Of a stretch of 37,903 nt of DNA, positions 29,299 through 37,776 are shown piece by piece. The position numbers and the translations under genes were made by a program. Position 1 is the stretch's first letter. Every line of letters starts with the position of its first letter. The notes under the pieces are model-generated. The model saw nothing but the letters and a program-made list of their open reading frames with translations. It was not told the origin of the DNA and did not search any database. This stretch comes from a virus: IMG/VR virus record IMGVR_UViG_3300042353_000105, positions 1 to 37,903 of that record; one strand, given 5' to 3'.

Positions 29299-31647
29299 TC
29301 AATTCCTGCCGATGTTTGGCATTGTGCCGGACTTCGGTAATTCTTCAGCCATATGACGCAAATCTGACTTGTTATATTTTGAAAGCACATCCGGCGCGAC
29401 AAATATGTGTTTCTTTGTGGCATAAGCCTTTGATCCGATCCGCCCCATATCAACCCAGCCAGATTCCTTTAACGCATGAAGCAGCGCGGCTGGGGGAACC
29501 TTCACGCCAACAGGGATAAGCGGCGCAAGCGCATCGCAGATACGGTGGAACGGCCCCCCGATGACACCTTCAGCAAACACACCCGACCTTGCACGCATCA
29601 AGTCTACCAGATAGCTTTCTGCTACGCTCATACCATGCTCGACCATGTTTAGCTTCCATTCGGTCACTGGCGGCGTTGCGGCAGGGTTAAACGCCGACAC
29701 GTCGCGCTGGTGCAGCCAAGCGGCGCACTTTTCATAGCCGCCGTTCTGATACCAGCCCCACAGCGCATTAGCTGCGGCTGGCGTCATGCGCGGCGCGCGT
29801 GTCCAGACGCAGAACCAGCGACGATCCTGTGTAGGCAGTGTGATCGGCAGCGGGTCATTCGTGTAGGCGACCACCATCAGGCGGTTGACCAACTCATAGG
29901 GGTGCATCCCCTTACGATTGACGGACAGCGTTTCAGGTGGTGCAGCAATCAGCGGCTTTAGCTTGTTAGCCATCGCCCGGCGTTCTCTTGCCTCTGGTTC
30001 CTTCAACTCGTTCAGGATGACCACTTCAGCTTCCAACGAGTAACCCCATTGGCTATCCAACCCGCCGGCCTCAATGACTGACCTGTTGCGCCAATGCTTA
30101 CCGCCAAGCGCCCAAAGGAACGGCTGGAACATACTGTCCTTGCCCGCGCCTTCATCGCCGCCGATAAGGATTGCATGGTTTATCTTGATCGTTGGGTTCT
30201 GTATCTTGAACGCCATAGCGTCAAGAATGTGATCCAACTCTGTATCGTCCGACACCAGATTGCGGCAATGTCCCAACCAAGGCTCGACATCATGATCCGC
30301 GATTGTGTCGCTAAGGGCTACATCAGGGCGGGCGTTTGTCCACCTGTTGCCGTAGACCAACCCGTCGCGGGTCACCAGAACGTCATCGCCAGCGGCAAAC
30401 GTCACCGCTGCCAGCGCAGGGGCGCCGCGATCTTGACGGCGCTCGTCAAAATAGATGGATGACTGCACGCGCTGCGTCTTCTTATGGATGGAGCGGCAGT
30501 CAACGTGACGGAACAAGGCGTTGAAGACGTTGCGGGCTATCTCTTGGCGCGTCACCATGTCGAAATAGCAGTCATCAGACTGTATATAAGCGAAACGCTC
30601 GAACCACTCGCTTTGTTCCAGCCGCCCTGCTTCTTTCTTTTCGACCTCACGCACGCGCGCTGCGGCTTCGTCAGGAAAGGCTTCCGTTGGCGCTATCTTG
30701 TCATACATGGATGCCATACGTTCAGCGATTAACTCGTCACGCAAGCCGGGCGTTACCTTTGGCCCGCCGTTAGCAGCCACCCAATCAAGGAACGTGCGGC
30801 TGTCTAAGTCTTGGCAGTGTCCATGATAGCAGCAGAACGAACGATCCAGCGGCTTGTAGCGCGCCTCTATCATGCCATCGCTGTGGTCTGCATGGTTAGG
30901 ACAGACGATAGCACACCAGCCGTCATTGTTCAGCGTGCTAAGGACTAGGCTCTTTTCGTTTAACCATGTCAGGACGTTGTCCAGCCCACTGTCGCGCAAC
31001 TGCACAGCCTTAAACTCTGCGGTGTCGCCTTCGGCTGGCGTAACGTCTAGCGCACTACAAATCTGTGCTAAATCGTATTCGCGCTCTGGGTGAAACTCGA
31101 CCAGCCGCGCAGGAAAGCCACCACGCCCCCGCTTCATGTTGACGCTGCCGGGGATACGACAGTTGCGGACAGCGTTAGTCGCGCCCGGATCAGTGTAGCC
31201 AGCATCTGCAATAGCTTTGATGGCAGCGCAGAAGTCGCCCTTGTTTGGCTGTTCGTTGAACGCATAGCCCCACTGGAACGAACCTTCGCTGGTTTCTAGT
31301 ATCCATGTCGGGTCAAGCGGCGGTGTCTTTGACTTTGTGCCGATGTCATCCAGCATCATGAACAACACGAACTCGACGTTGCTCGACTTGGCAGCGGGCT
31401 TGCCGTCTACAAAGCGGTCAACGATGAACGATCCTGTGTTGACATACCAAGCCTCGCCTTCTTTCATGCGGGCCTTTTCTGGCAAGAACGCAGGAAAGGT
31501 TGCCTTCGGTGCGCCGTCTGCGTGGTATATCAGGTTGCCATCGCTGTCATGCGTGGGCTTCTGACGAACGACTAAAGCTGTTTCGCCCACTGTATCAGCG
31601 GCCAATCCAGTTATGTAGTCGATGAACTTAATGCGATCCTCACTCAT
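29299..31647 (-). CDS. Primase-helicase (RepB-type primase, zinc finger, SF3-like helicase)
   Basis: About 782 residues with three parts. Residues 90-190 form a primase-polymerase type domain with the acidic pair in MLDDIGTK (D100, D101) and later RIPGSVNMKR. Residues 249-278 form a Cys/His cluster (CPNH ... CCYHGHC), a zinc finger as in DNA primases. Residues 480-640 form a helicase of the DUF5906/SF3-like type with Walker A GGDEGAGKD (496-504) and Walker B VVILNEL (542-548). The start at 31647 is chosen because GGAG lies seven bases upstream; a longer form from 31668 is possible. It would unwind DNA and make primers for the adjoining DNA polymerase. Confidence 0.87.
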   Translation of the reverse strand: MSEDRIKFIDYITGLAADTVGETALVVRQKPTHDSDGNLIYHADGAPKATFPAFLPEKARMKEGEAWYVNTGSFIVDRFVDGKPAAKSSNVEFVLFMMLDDIGTKSKTPPLDPTWILETSEGSFQWGYAFNEQPNKGDFCAAIKAIADAGYTDPGATNAVRNCRIPGSVNMKRGRGGFPARLVEFHPEREYDLAQICSALDVTPAEGDTAEFKAVQLRDSGLDNVLTWLNEKSLVLSTLNNDGWCAIVCPNHADHSDGMIEARYKPLDRSFCCYHGHCQDLDSRTFLDWVAANGGPKVTPGLRDELIAERMASMYDKIAPTEAFPDEAAARVREVEKKEAGRLEQSEWFERFAYIQSDDCYFDMVTRQEIARNVFNALFRHVDCRSIHKKTQRVQSSIYFDERRQDRGAPALAAVTFAAGDDVLVTRDGLVYGNRWTNARPDVALSDTIADHDVEPWLGHCRNLVSDDTELDHILDAMAFKIQNPTIKINHAILIGGDEGAGKDSMFQPFLWALGGKHWRNRSVIEAGGLDSQWGYSLEAEVVILNELKEPEARERRAMANKLKPLIAAPPETLSVNRKGMHPYELVNRLMVVAYTNDPLPITLPTQDRRWFCVWTRAPRMTPAAANALWGWYQNGGYEKCAAWLHQRDVSAFNPAATPPVTEWKLNMVEHGMSVAESYLVDLMRARSGVFAEGVIGGPFHRICDALAPLIPVGVKVPPAALLHALKESGWVDMGRIGSKAYATKKHIFVAPDVLSKYNKSDLRHMAEELPKSGTMPNIGRN

Positions 31648-31657
31648 CGCTTGCTCC

Positions 31658-33613
31658 TTATTTTCCATAACGATCCATGATAGCCACTTCAGCGTTCAGG
31701 GGAAGCCCTGATGCCCAAGGTGGCGGCGTACACATTGTCTGCACCAGCCGCGCTGCGGCAGCCTCTGCATCTTCTTCTGGCACTTCCAAAACGATTTCAT
31801 CGTGGATGTGCAAAACTACATCGTCCAACTGCCGCAAGGCGTAGCGCAGCAAGTCGTTGGCGACAGCCTGTGTGATGTTTTCACACGCTAGACCGCGCCA
31901 TAGCCGCGCCCTTGGCCACTCCTTAGCGTCGGCTGCGGGCTTCCAAGAAGCCTTCGCGTAGGTCAGGTCACCTTTCTCATCGAAACGGGCGAAAGGATAA
32001 CATAACACACGGCGCGACGGAAGCGCATACCAAAGATGCAATCCGTCAAATAAATATGTAACGCGGCCAACAGTGAACTCGCGGTTCTTATTCCGCATGG
32101 CACGCATATAGGTGTCTTCAAGGCCCGCCCAGTACGGCACGGCCCACTTGTTAGCCCTGCGCCATGCGTCCACCATGCGCTTTGCATCGCTCTCTGACAT
32201 CAACAAGCCGTAGATGCGGCCCATGCTGGCAAACGCACCGACGCCGCCGGCAAAGCCGCAAGCCAACTCTTGCACCTTACCGATCTGGCGCTGGTCTGTG
32301 TTGACCTCGCCGTAACCGACATGGAAGGTTGCCATAGCGTTGTGCTTGTACACGTCCTCGCCCTTGGCAAAGATGTCCAGCTTGGTTGCGCCGGAGGCAC
32401 TGTTGGATGCCCACGGCGTCACACGCGCTTCAATGGCTGCCCAATCGGCAACCACAAGCCGCTTGCCTTTGCCCGCCATCAGCGATGGGCGCAGCATACC
32501 TTTTAGAACGTCAGTTACGCGGCGGCCATGATCGGGAACAATTTGATGCCCGCGCACCATAGCCTGCCGTACTAATGCCGGGTCGGCTGCACACTTGCGT
32601 GGGAAGTTATGGACTTGAAGCCCAAATGATGAAGCACGGCCAGTAGCACTTCCTCCTGAAAATACGAACGCTCCTCTAACCTTATGATCCTCCTCGTCAG
32701 CAAGCGCCGCCGCACGTTGGAATTTAGCAACGGACGATGCCCACAGATCGTCCGCGCACTGGATGACTTCCGCAACTTCCGATGGTACTTCATCTGGATT
32801 TTCCTCCGCTAGTATTAGCAGTTTAGCACGTACATTCTTATCCATCGACATCTTTTCAACGCCGTCCTTCATGACTTTCGCCAGTTCAAGCGCCTGCGGC
32901 CCTATCCTGTCCAGCACCCAATTCTTCATCTTGGGGCTGCGGACGGTCTTAATCTCGCCGTCTGTTATCTCTGCAACGATGTCTTGTATCTCAGCCTTTT
33001 CTTCTTCAGCGTAGCGCACGGCAGCCAGCGCCAATGGCCGGTCAAGCAACACGCCGCGGTCGTTGATGCGCTCGTTGACATGATAGTCTGCCAACTCTTC
33101 GTCAGACAGCGGACGCTGCGCCTGCGCTATGGCACGCATGGCCCGCACGTCCTGTTCGCAATAGTCAACCATCTCCTGCATCAGCTTGGCGTCTTCGCGG
33201 AATGTGCCGTCGCCTTGCGGGATGGATAGCGCGCGGATCAGTTGTCCGCCGCGGTGGTCTTTTTTCATGGTGGCGCCAGCGAAGCGACCCACATCCTCAA
33301 GGCTGCCCGGCGCGCAGTTGCCGCGGGCTTGTGCTGCGGTGCAATAAAACTGCTCCAGCTTAAACTCGACCTGTAGGACATACCAGAATATCAGGCGCTC
33401 AAACGCTGCGTTGTGCGCGTACACCAGCCCCATATGATCTTTGACGGCTTGCGGGAAAGGCTCACTAGGAAGCCACGTCCGCACGTCTTCGTCATCAAAT
33501 GCGTATGACATACACAGCACGTCGGTGCTGGCGTCCTGCGCGTAGTTGTACACGCCGCGGCTGCGTAAATCGCAACGGCTCCTAGTTTCGAAATCACACC
33601 ATAATTTAGACAT
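31658..33613 (-). CDS. Family A DNA polymerase with proofreading domain
   Basis: About 651 residues. The N-terminal 3'-5' exonuclease has LWCDFETRS (D7, E9), AHNAAFE (N68) and YCEQDV (D155). The polymerase has motif A VVADWAAIEARV (D390), motif B RQIGKVQELACGFAGG (from R442) and motif C HDE (604-606). There is no 5'-3' exonuclease domain, as in other phage polymerases of this group. The start at 33613 (MSKLW) puts the exonuclease motif at the N-terminus as in relatives. It copies the phage genome and lies between the primase-helicase and the ssDNA-binding candidate in one operon. Confidence 0.94.
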   Translation of the reverse strand: MSKLWCDFETRSRCDLRSRGVYNYAQDASTDVLCMSYAFDDEDVRTWLPSEPFPQAVKDHMGLVYAHNAAFERLIFWYVLQVEFKLEQFYCTAAQARGNCAPGSLEDVGRFAGATMKKDHRGGQLIRALSIPQGDGTFREDAKLMQEMVDYCEQDVRAMRAIAQAQRPLSDEELADYHVNERINDRGVLLDRPLALAAVRYAEEEKAEIQDIVAEITDGEIKTVRSPKMKNWVLDRIGPQALELAKVMKDGVEKMSMDKNVRAKLLILAEENPDEVPSEVAEVIQCADDLWASSVAKFQRAAALADEEDHKVRGAFVFSGGSATGRASSFGLQVHNFPRKCAADPALVRQAMVRGHQIVPDHGRRVTDVLKGMLRPSLMAGKGKRLVVADWAAIEARVTPWASNSASGATKLDIFAKGEDVYKHNAMATFHVGYGEVNTDQRQIGKVQELACGFAGGVGAFASMGRIYGLLMSESDAKRMVDAWRRANKWAVPYWAGLEDTYMRAMRNKNREFTVGRVTYLFDGLHLWYALPSRRVLCYPFARFDEKGDLTYAKASWKPAADAKEWPRARLWRGLACENITQAVANDLLRYALRQLDDVVLHIHDEIVLEVPEEDAEAAAARLVQTMCTPPPWASGLPLNAEVAIMDRYGK

Positions 33614-33674
33614 AGAAGTTCTCACTCTTCCGCTACTCGCCGGAGCGCCCAACACGCCCCGGCTTTCACGCCCC

Positions 33675-34337
33675 TTAAACTACGCGACGCCGGCGACGCG
33701 CACCTTCAGCGGCTTCAGGTTCAGCGGCGACTTCCAATTCCGCATCCTCTGTCTCTTCAACCGTATTTGCATCCATAGACACCCAATCGGCAATATCAAA
33801 AATAGGCGTAAGCACCTTGCCATATTTCTTGTGCATATAATGCTCGACCTTCAGTTCGATCAGCGGCACAGGCTTGGTCGGGTCTTTCTCGACCTGATCC
33901 GCAACGGCGACTGCCAAGGCTTGCACTGCACGCTTGCCGCCAACTGATGTAGCGGTGAAGCGTGCCTGCATACCCTTGTCTTCGCCGTTGGTGCATACAA
34001 GCATCATGCCAACTTGCATTTCCCAGCCGCGTTCTGCACCTGATGGTGCTGGCTCTAACTCTGGCAGCGGCTCTGACACCGGCACTAGCTTTTCAGCCAA
34101 CACTTCGCCAGTACCCCAAGCAATGTAGCCGTGGACGAACGAGAATGGGTTAGCGGCCCAGAGGCTGCCTTCCTCAATTTCGGTCTGGTCTGCACCGAAA
34201 ACCCAATGGCCTGTCTTGTCCATCTTGAGGATGACTGTGCCTGTTGGCCCAACTTCCGTCTGGATGGAGCGCAGCGCGCCAGAGAGCGATTGAACGGACG
34301 GCAAGTTAGCGCCGCCAAATGTAGTGATATTCGACAT
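33675..34337 (-). CDS. DUF2815-like ssDNA-binding protein candidate
   Basis: A 220-residue protein with a beta-rich core, including KMDKTGHWVFGADQTEIEEG, SFVHGYIAWGTGEV and ERGWEMQVGMMLVCTNGEDK. I place it among phage proteins of the DUF2815 / single-strand-binding type, which occur next to a DUF2800 nuclease and polymerase. A long acidic tract (EETEDAELEVAAEPEAAEG), as in ssDNA-binding proteins, ends unusually with a basic RRRRRVV. It would coat single-stranded DNA during replication and recombination. Confidence 0.72.
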   Translation of the reverse strand: MSNITTFGGANLPSVQSLSGALRSIQTEVGPTGTVILKMDKTGHWVFGADQTEIEEGSLWAANPFSFVHGYIAWGTGEVLAEKLVPVSEPLPELEPAPSGAERGWEMQVGMMLVCTNGEDKGMQARFTATSVGGKRAVQALAVAVADQVEKDPTKPVPLIELKVEHYMHKKYGKVLTPIFDIADWVSMDANTVEETEDAELEVAAEPEAAEGARRRRRVV

Positions 34338-34355
34338 TATATTGTACCTTTTCTG

Positions 34356-35477
34356 TTACTGGATTTTGGCCATAGCTTTGGTAAGCATCTGACCGATTTG
34401 TAAAACCGCTGGCCGGGAATCATTTTCCGGCGCAAGGGTTGAACCACTGGAGACAGCGACGATTAAGTCCGCTGGCAATTCTATCTTGGCTTTCTTCAAA
34501 GCCTTTTCCGCTTGTGCAGGCGACAGCGGCTTGGGATCAGCCCATGCCTCTACGCCAGCAGCCGACATGAAGGCTACAGCTTTATCCTCGTTTGTCCACT
34601 GCCTTGTTGCACGTTTGTTGACCAGCTTCCAGCCGGGGACTTTCTGTCCCGCTTCCAAAAGACCATGCGCCAACTGCTGCAAATCCTTAATGAACGCCTC
34701 AATCATGGGCGCCTGCTCCAGATAGTGCGCTATCTGATCGACAGGCAGTGCTTCCATCTGGACTTTCAGCGCACGGTCTACAGCGCCGGTCATGACAGGG
34801 CAGACAGGCTTGGCCGCGCACCACTTGCAATGATCGCCTGACGCCAACGGTGCGTCTGGCTGCATTGCAATCTTGACGGCAGTGGCAAGTTCTTGCTCAA
34901 ACGCATCGACGCGGTCTAGCGTTGTCACCCACCGCTTAACAAACGGTGGTTGTACAATGATTAGTTCTACTTCTTTGGCTCCGTCAAAGGCCCACGCCGT
35001 TTCCGCCGTTCGCCTAGCTGCCGCAGCGTAGAAGAGTAGCTGGCTGTTTTCCTCGACTTCGACAGCCACGCCATCGCCAAACTTCCAATCCAGAACGACC
35101 GCTCTATCACCAATGCGGCCAAGAAGATCGGTAGAACCAAAAACGTCAGGCAGAAAATCACCAAAACCAACCCGGCTCTCAACAGCATAAGTCATCTCCC
35201 CCTTTGGGTCTATCTCGTCCAGCGCACGCAGCGCGGGAACCAGCTTGTCATCCACCAACGCTTCGGTCAATACGCTATCAGCGTATGTTGTGCCGACCAT
35301 GCTATACGGATCAACGTCACGTTCTAATATAGAAGCTATAGTGTCATGCAGGAGCGTGCCTTCGTCGGCGTAGCTGCTGCTGGGCTTTGGTGGGACTGTG
35401 TCCACAAGCGCCACGCTGCCGGGGCAGGCTATGACGCGCTTGGCGGTCGAACCGCCGACTATCTTACTATGTTGCAT
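34356..35477 (-). CDS. DUF2800 PD-(D/E)XK nuclease with Fe-S type cysteines
   Basis: A 373-residue protein of the RecB/Cas4/AddB-like nuclease type. H44 (GTLLHDTIAS), D117 (GSTDLLG), D130-x-K132 (VVLDWKFG) and Q146 (QLLFYAA) are the expected catalytic residues. C18 together with C217, C220 and C226 (HCKWCAAKPVC) forms the split four-cysteine layout that binds an iron-sulphur cluster in AddB and Cas4. The start at 35477 has GAGG six bases upstream; a longer frame reaches into the promoter region. As first gene of the replication operon it is probably a recombination exonuclease that works with the ssDNA-binding protein. Confidence 0.86.
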   Translation of the reverse strand: MQHSKIVGGSTAKRVIACPGSVALVDTVPPKPSSSYADEGTLLHDTIASILERDVDPYSMVGTTYADSVLTEALVDDKLVPALRALDEIDPKGEMTYAVESRVGFGDFLPDVFGSTDLLGRIGDRAVVLDWKFGDGVAVEVEENSQLLFYAAAARRTAETAWAFDGAKEVELIIVQPPFVKRWVTTLDRVDAFEQELATAVKIAMQPDAPLASGDHCKWCAAKPVCPVMTGAVDRALKVQMEALPVDQIAHYLEQAPMIEAFIKDLQQLAHGLLEAGQKVPGWKLVNKRATRQWTNEDKAVAFMSAAGVEAWADPKPLSPAQAEKALKKAKIELPADLIVAVSSGSTLAPENDSRPAVLQIGQMLTKAMAKIQ

Positions 35478-35574
35478 ACTGTACCTCACTTTACTGTTTG
35501 AGTGGCCGGTATAGACTGCAACATTTTTTAATGCAAGCCTTGAAATGCAAAAAATTTTGTAGTAGCCTTTTGGC
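35478..35574. promoter_or_regulatory. Divergent promoter region between replication operons
   Basis: Leftward candidate: TTGCAT (35536-35531), 17-base spacer, TATACC (35513-35508), 31 bases before the nuclease start and upstream of its ribosome binding site. Rightward candidate: TTGAAA (35540-35545), 17-base spacer, TAGCCT (35563-35568), six bases before the VRR-NUC start, which has no ribosome binding site. Both are imperfect matches. Confidence 0.45.
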
Positions 35575-35850
35575 ATGACTGAGAAAGAAATAGAGCGGTA
35601 CTTCTGCAAACGTGTGCGGGCATTGGGCGGCTTTGCTTACAAGTTCCGCAGCGTTACGCAGATAGGCGTTGCCGACCGCATAGCTTGTATGCCTAACGGC
35701 GAGGCTTGGTTTGTAGAAATCAAGCAGCCCAACGGACGCCTGTCTGCGTTGCAGCGTATATTTTCAGACGAGATGGCACACACCAAGCAGCATTACGCGT
35801 GCTTGTGGTCAGTAGAGGACATAGATGTATGGCTCAAACGCTTCAGCTAA
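35575..35850 (+). CDS. VRR-NUC domain nuclease
   Basis: A 91-residue single-domain VRR-NUC (PD-(D/E)XK-like) enzyme, about the standard length of phage versions. Visible motifs: an early Glu (MTEKEIERYF), GVADRI with D34, EIKQPNG with E48 and K50, and LSALQ with Q60. Such enzymes act as junction-resolving or structure-specific nucleases. Its 3' end overlaps the helicase gene by 22 bases, a pairing common in phages. There is no obvious ribosome binding site before the ATG; a leaderless start is possible. Confidence 0.92.
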   Translation: MTEKEIERYFCKRVRALGGFAYKFRSVTQIGVADRIACMPNGEAWFVEIKQPNGRLSALQRIFSDEMAHTKQHYACLWSVEDIDVWLKRFS

Positions 35851-37142
35851 GGCCGTACCAGCAGCAGGCGGCGACGTTCCTGTACGAACGTGACCGCGCC
35901 ATGATCCTTGCGCCTGTTGGCGCTGGCAAGACGGCCATTACATTGACGGCGATGGATGAGATGCTGCGCGACGGCATCGTCAACCGCTGGCTGGTGGTAG
36001 CGCCCAAGCGTGTCTGCACTGATGTCTGGCCGGTGGAAGCACCCAAGTGGTCTAGCATTGTCCCCGCGCTGGCTGTCGGCCCGCCGGCGCAGCGCGCAGC
36101 GGCAATCGCAAGCGGCGCCAGTGTGGTGGTCATCAACTATGACAATCTGGACAAGTTAAAGGATTTATCAAGTTTTGATGGGGTGGTGTTTGACGAACTG
36201 ACGCGGCTGAAGAACCCGTCAGGCAAACGCTATAAGGCGATGGAGAAAATTATGTCAACGATGAGGATAAGGTGGGGGCTGACAGGATCGTTTACGTCGA
36301 ACGGGCTTGAGGATGTCTTCGGCCAATGCAAGATAATCAACCAAGAGTTGTTGGGCCGTGCCAAGGGTGCGTTCCTGCAACAGTATTTCATCTGCACCAA
36401 CCGCGACTTCGGCCAATGGGTTCCAGCAGCCGGCGCGCTTGAACAGGTGATGGCCCGCATCCGCCCTGCGACGTTCGTGCTGGAGCCGGGCGAGTACAAG
36501 GACAAGCTGCCGCCGTGCCATGTCACAGAGGTGCGGGTTCCGCTGGATGACCGCGCGCCATACGAAAGAATGAAGCGGGACTATGTTGTGCGCTTTGGCG
36601 AAGACCAGATCGTAGCGCAGAACGCAGCGGCGGTAACGACCAAGCTGCAACAGATGGCGTCTGGCTTTGTCTACAACCGCGACGCTGGCCCCGGTTCGAT
36701 ATGGTTCAGCAGCCACAAGTTTGACAGGCTAGAAGAGTTGCTGGCGGAGAACCAGCGGGCAAACACCATCGTCGCCTACACCTATCAGGAAGAGTTGGCT
36801 GAACTGAAGCGCCGCTTTCCGCACGCGCAGACGATGGATGACCCCAACATCATCGAACGCTGGAACCGCGGCGAGGTCGAGTTGCTGTTGGCCCACCCTA
36901 AGTCGGCAGGGCACGGGCTGAACCTACAACATGGCGGATGCCACATGGTATTCCTGTCGCTGCCGTGGTCGCTGGAGTTGTACGAACAGACTGTCGGGCG
37001 CCTGCACCGCAGCGGCCAGACAAAGGATGTCTGGGTCTATGTGATGCTAACCGAAAAGAGTATTGATGAACGCATATGGGCAGCGTTGCACGACAAACGT
37101 GCGGTGTCTGACATAGCACTAGAGGAATTAAAAAATGAGTAA
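35829..37142 (+). CDS. SNF2-type DEAD/DEAH helicase
   Basis: A 437-residue superfamily 2 helicase. It begins MAQTLQLRPYQQQAATFLYE (a Q-motif-like start), followed by Walker A APVGAGKT at 28-35, DELT at 122-125 (VVFDELTRLKN), GLTGSFTSNG (motif III) and a C-terminal lobe with HGLNLQHGG and EQTVGRLHRSGQ (motif VI). I place the start at 35829, where the family's N-terminus begins, 22 bases inside the VRR-NUC gene. It likely translocates on double-stranded DNA and works with VRR-NUC in recombination or repair of replication intermediates. Confidence 0.93.
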   Translation: MAQTLQLRPYQQQAATFLYERDRAMILAPVGAGKTAITLTAMDEMLRDGIVNRWLVVAPKRVCTDVWPVEAPKWSSIVPALAVGPPAQRAAAIASGASVVVINYDNLDKLKDLSSFDGVVFDELTRLKNPSGKRYKAMEKIMSTMRIRWGLTGSFTSNGLEDVFGQCKIINQELLGRAKGAFLQQYFICTNRDFGQWVPAAGALEQVMARIRPATFVLEPGEYKDKLPPCHVTEVRVPLDDRAPYERMKRDYVVRFGEDQIVAQNAAAVTTKLQQMASGFVYNRDAGPGSIWFSSHKFDRLEELLAENQRANTIVAYTYQEELAELKRRFPHAQTMDDPNIIERWNRGEVELLLAHPKSAGHGLNLQHGGCHMVFLSLPWSLELYEQTVGRLHRSGQTKDVWVYVMLTEKSIDERIWAALHDKRAVSDIALEELKNE

Positions 37143-37326
37143 ACTAAACTGGCGGTCGATGATTGCCGTGCTGTCCGACCTTACGGAAGACGAACTGAAG
37201 CAGGCGCTGGACGCTGAACTGAAGACGCACAAGCGGCCAGCCATCGCCCGGCGGCTGCATCAGCGGTACTCTGCTATGCGGACGGCGCGGGAGCGCGTTC
37301 AGATTATGAAAGGACTAAAGAAATGA
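37135..37326 (+). CDS. Small basic helical protein (63 aa)
   Basis: Begins MSKLNWRSMIAVLSDLTEDE, followed by ELKQALDAELKTHKRPAIAR, and ends RERVQIMKGLKK. Helical and basic in its second half. I have seen like proteins after helicase genes in other phages. It overlaps the helicase stop by eight bases and the next gene by four, so it is translated as part of the operon. Function unknown. Confidence 0.82.
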   Translation: MSKLNWRSMIAVLSDLTEDELKQALDAELKTHKRPAIARRLHQRYSAMRTARERVQIMKGLKK

Positions 37327-37583
37327 TTGATGACAAGAGCGACGCTGGATCGTGGGCAGAGGCTATGCAGTTCAAAGCCGCTGTCGAGCCTGACCATTAC
37401 AAGGCGGGCGGCATAGAAGCCATCGACTACATTCAGGCGAAGCTATCGCCGGAAGAGTTTGCCGGTTACTGTCGCGGCAACGCCCTGAAATATATCAGCC
37501 GCGCTGGACGCAAGGACGCTGTCGGGCAAGAGATACGCAAGGCTATCTGGTATCTTGAGCGCTGGTGCAGCAACGTTAAGTAG
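37323..37583 (+). CDS. DUF3310 protein
   Basis: An 86-residue protein with the DUF3310 pattern: PDHYKAGGIEAIDYIQAKLS, then GYCRGNALKYISRAGRK and IRKAIWYLERW. It is widespread in phages, often near nucleotide-metabolism or replication genes; its role is not known, although it has been suggested to act in nucleotide kinase contexts. The start overlaps the previous stop as ATGA. Confidence 0.93.
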   Translation: MIDDKSDAGSWAEAMQFKAAVEPDHYKAGGIEAIDYIQAKLSPEEFAGYCRGNALKYISRAGRKDAVGQEIRKAIWYLERWCSNVK

Positions 37584-37594
37584 GAGCAAAGCAA

Positions 37595-37774
37595 ATGATG
37601 ATTGAAGTAGACCCAAACCAGTTAGACGGCATAGTCCGCGCATGGTTGAAGGAAACACTGGAGTCAGTGCAGCACAACGCAGCCTCACTTTACGTTCACC
37701 CAGAAGACGCCAAAACGTACAAGAAAGACGTTAAGGCGCTGAAGTGGTTGCTTTATTATATTGGTGAAGATTGA
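37595..37774 (+). CDS. Small protein at end of rightward operon (59 aa)
   Basis: ATG at 37595 (a second ATG follows), with TAGGAG eight bases upstream; stop at 37772-37774. Begins MMIEVDPNQLDGIVRAWLKE, continues TLESVQHNAASLYVHPEDAK and ends with a helical LKWLLYYIGED. I have seen similar short proteins beside DUF3310 genes. It is the last gene before the circular join and faces the metallophosphoesterase gene across about 100 bases. Confidence 0.78.
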   Translation: MMIEVDPNQLDGIVRAWLKETLESVQHNAASLYVHPEDAKTYKKDVKALKWLLYYIGED

Positions 37775-37776
37775 TC

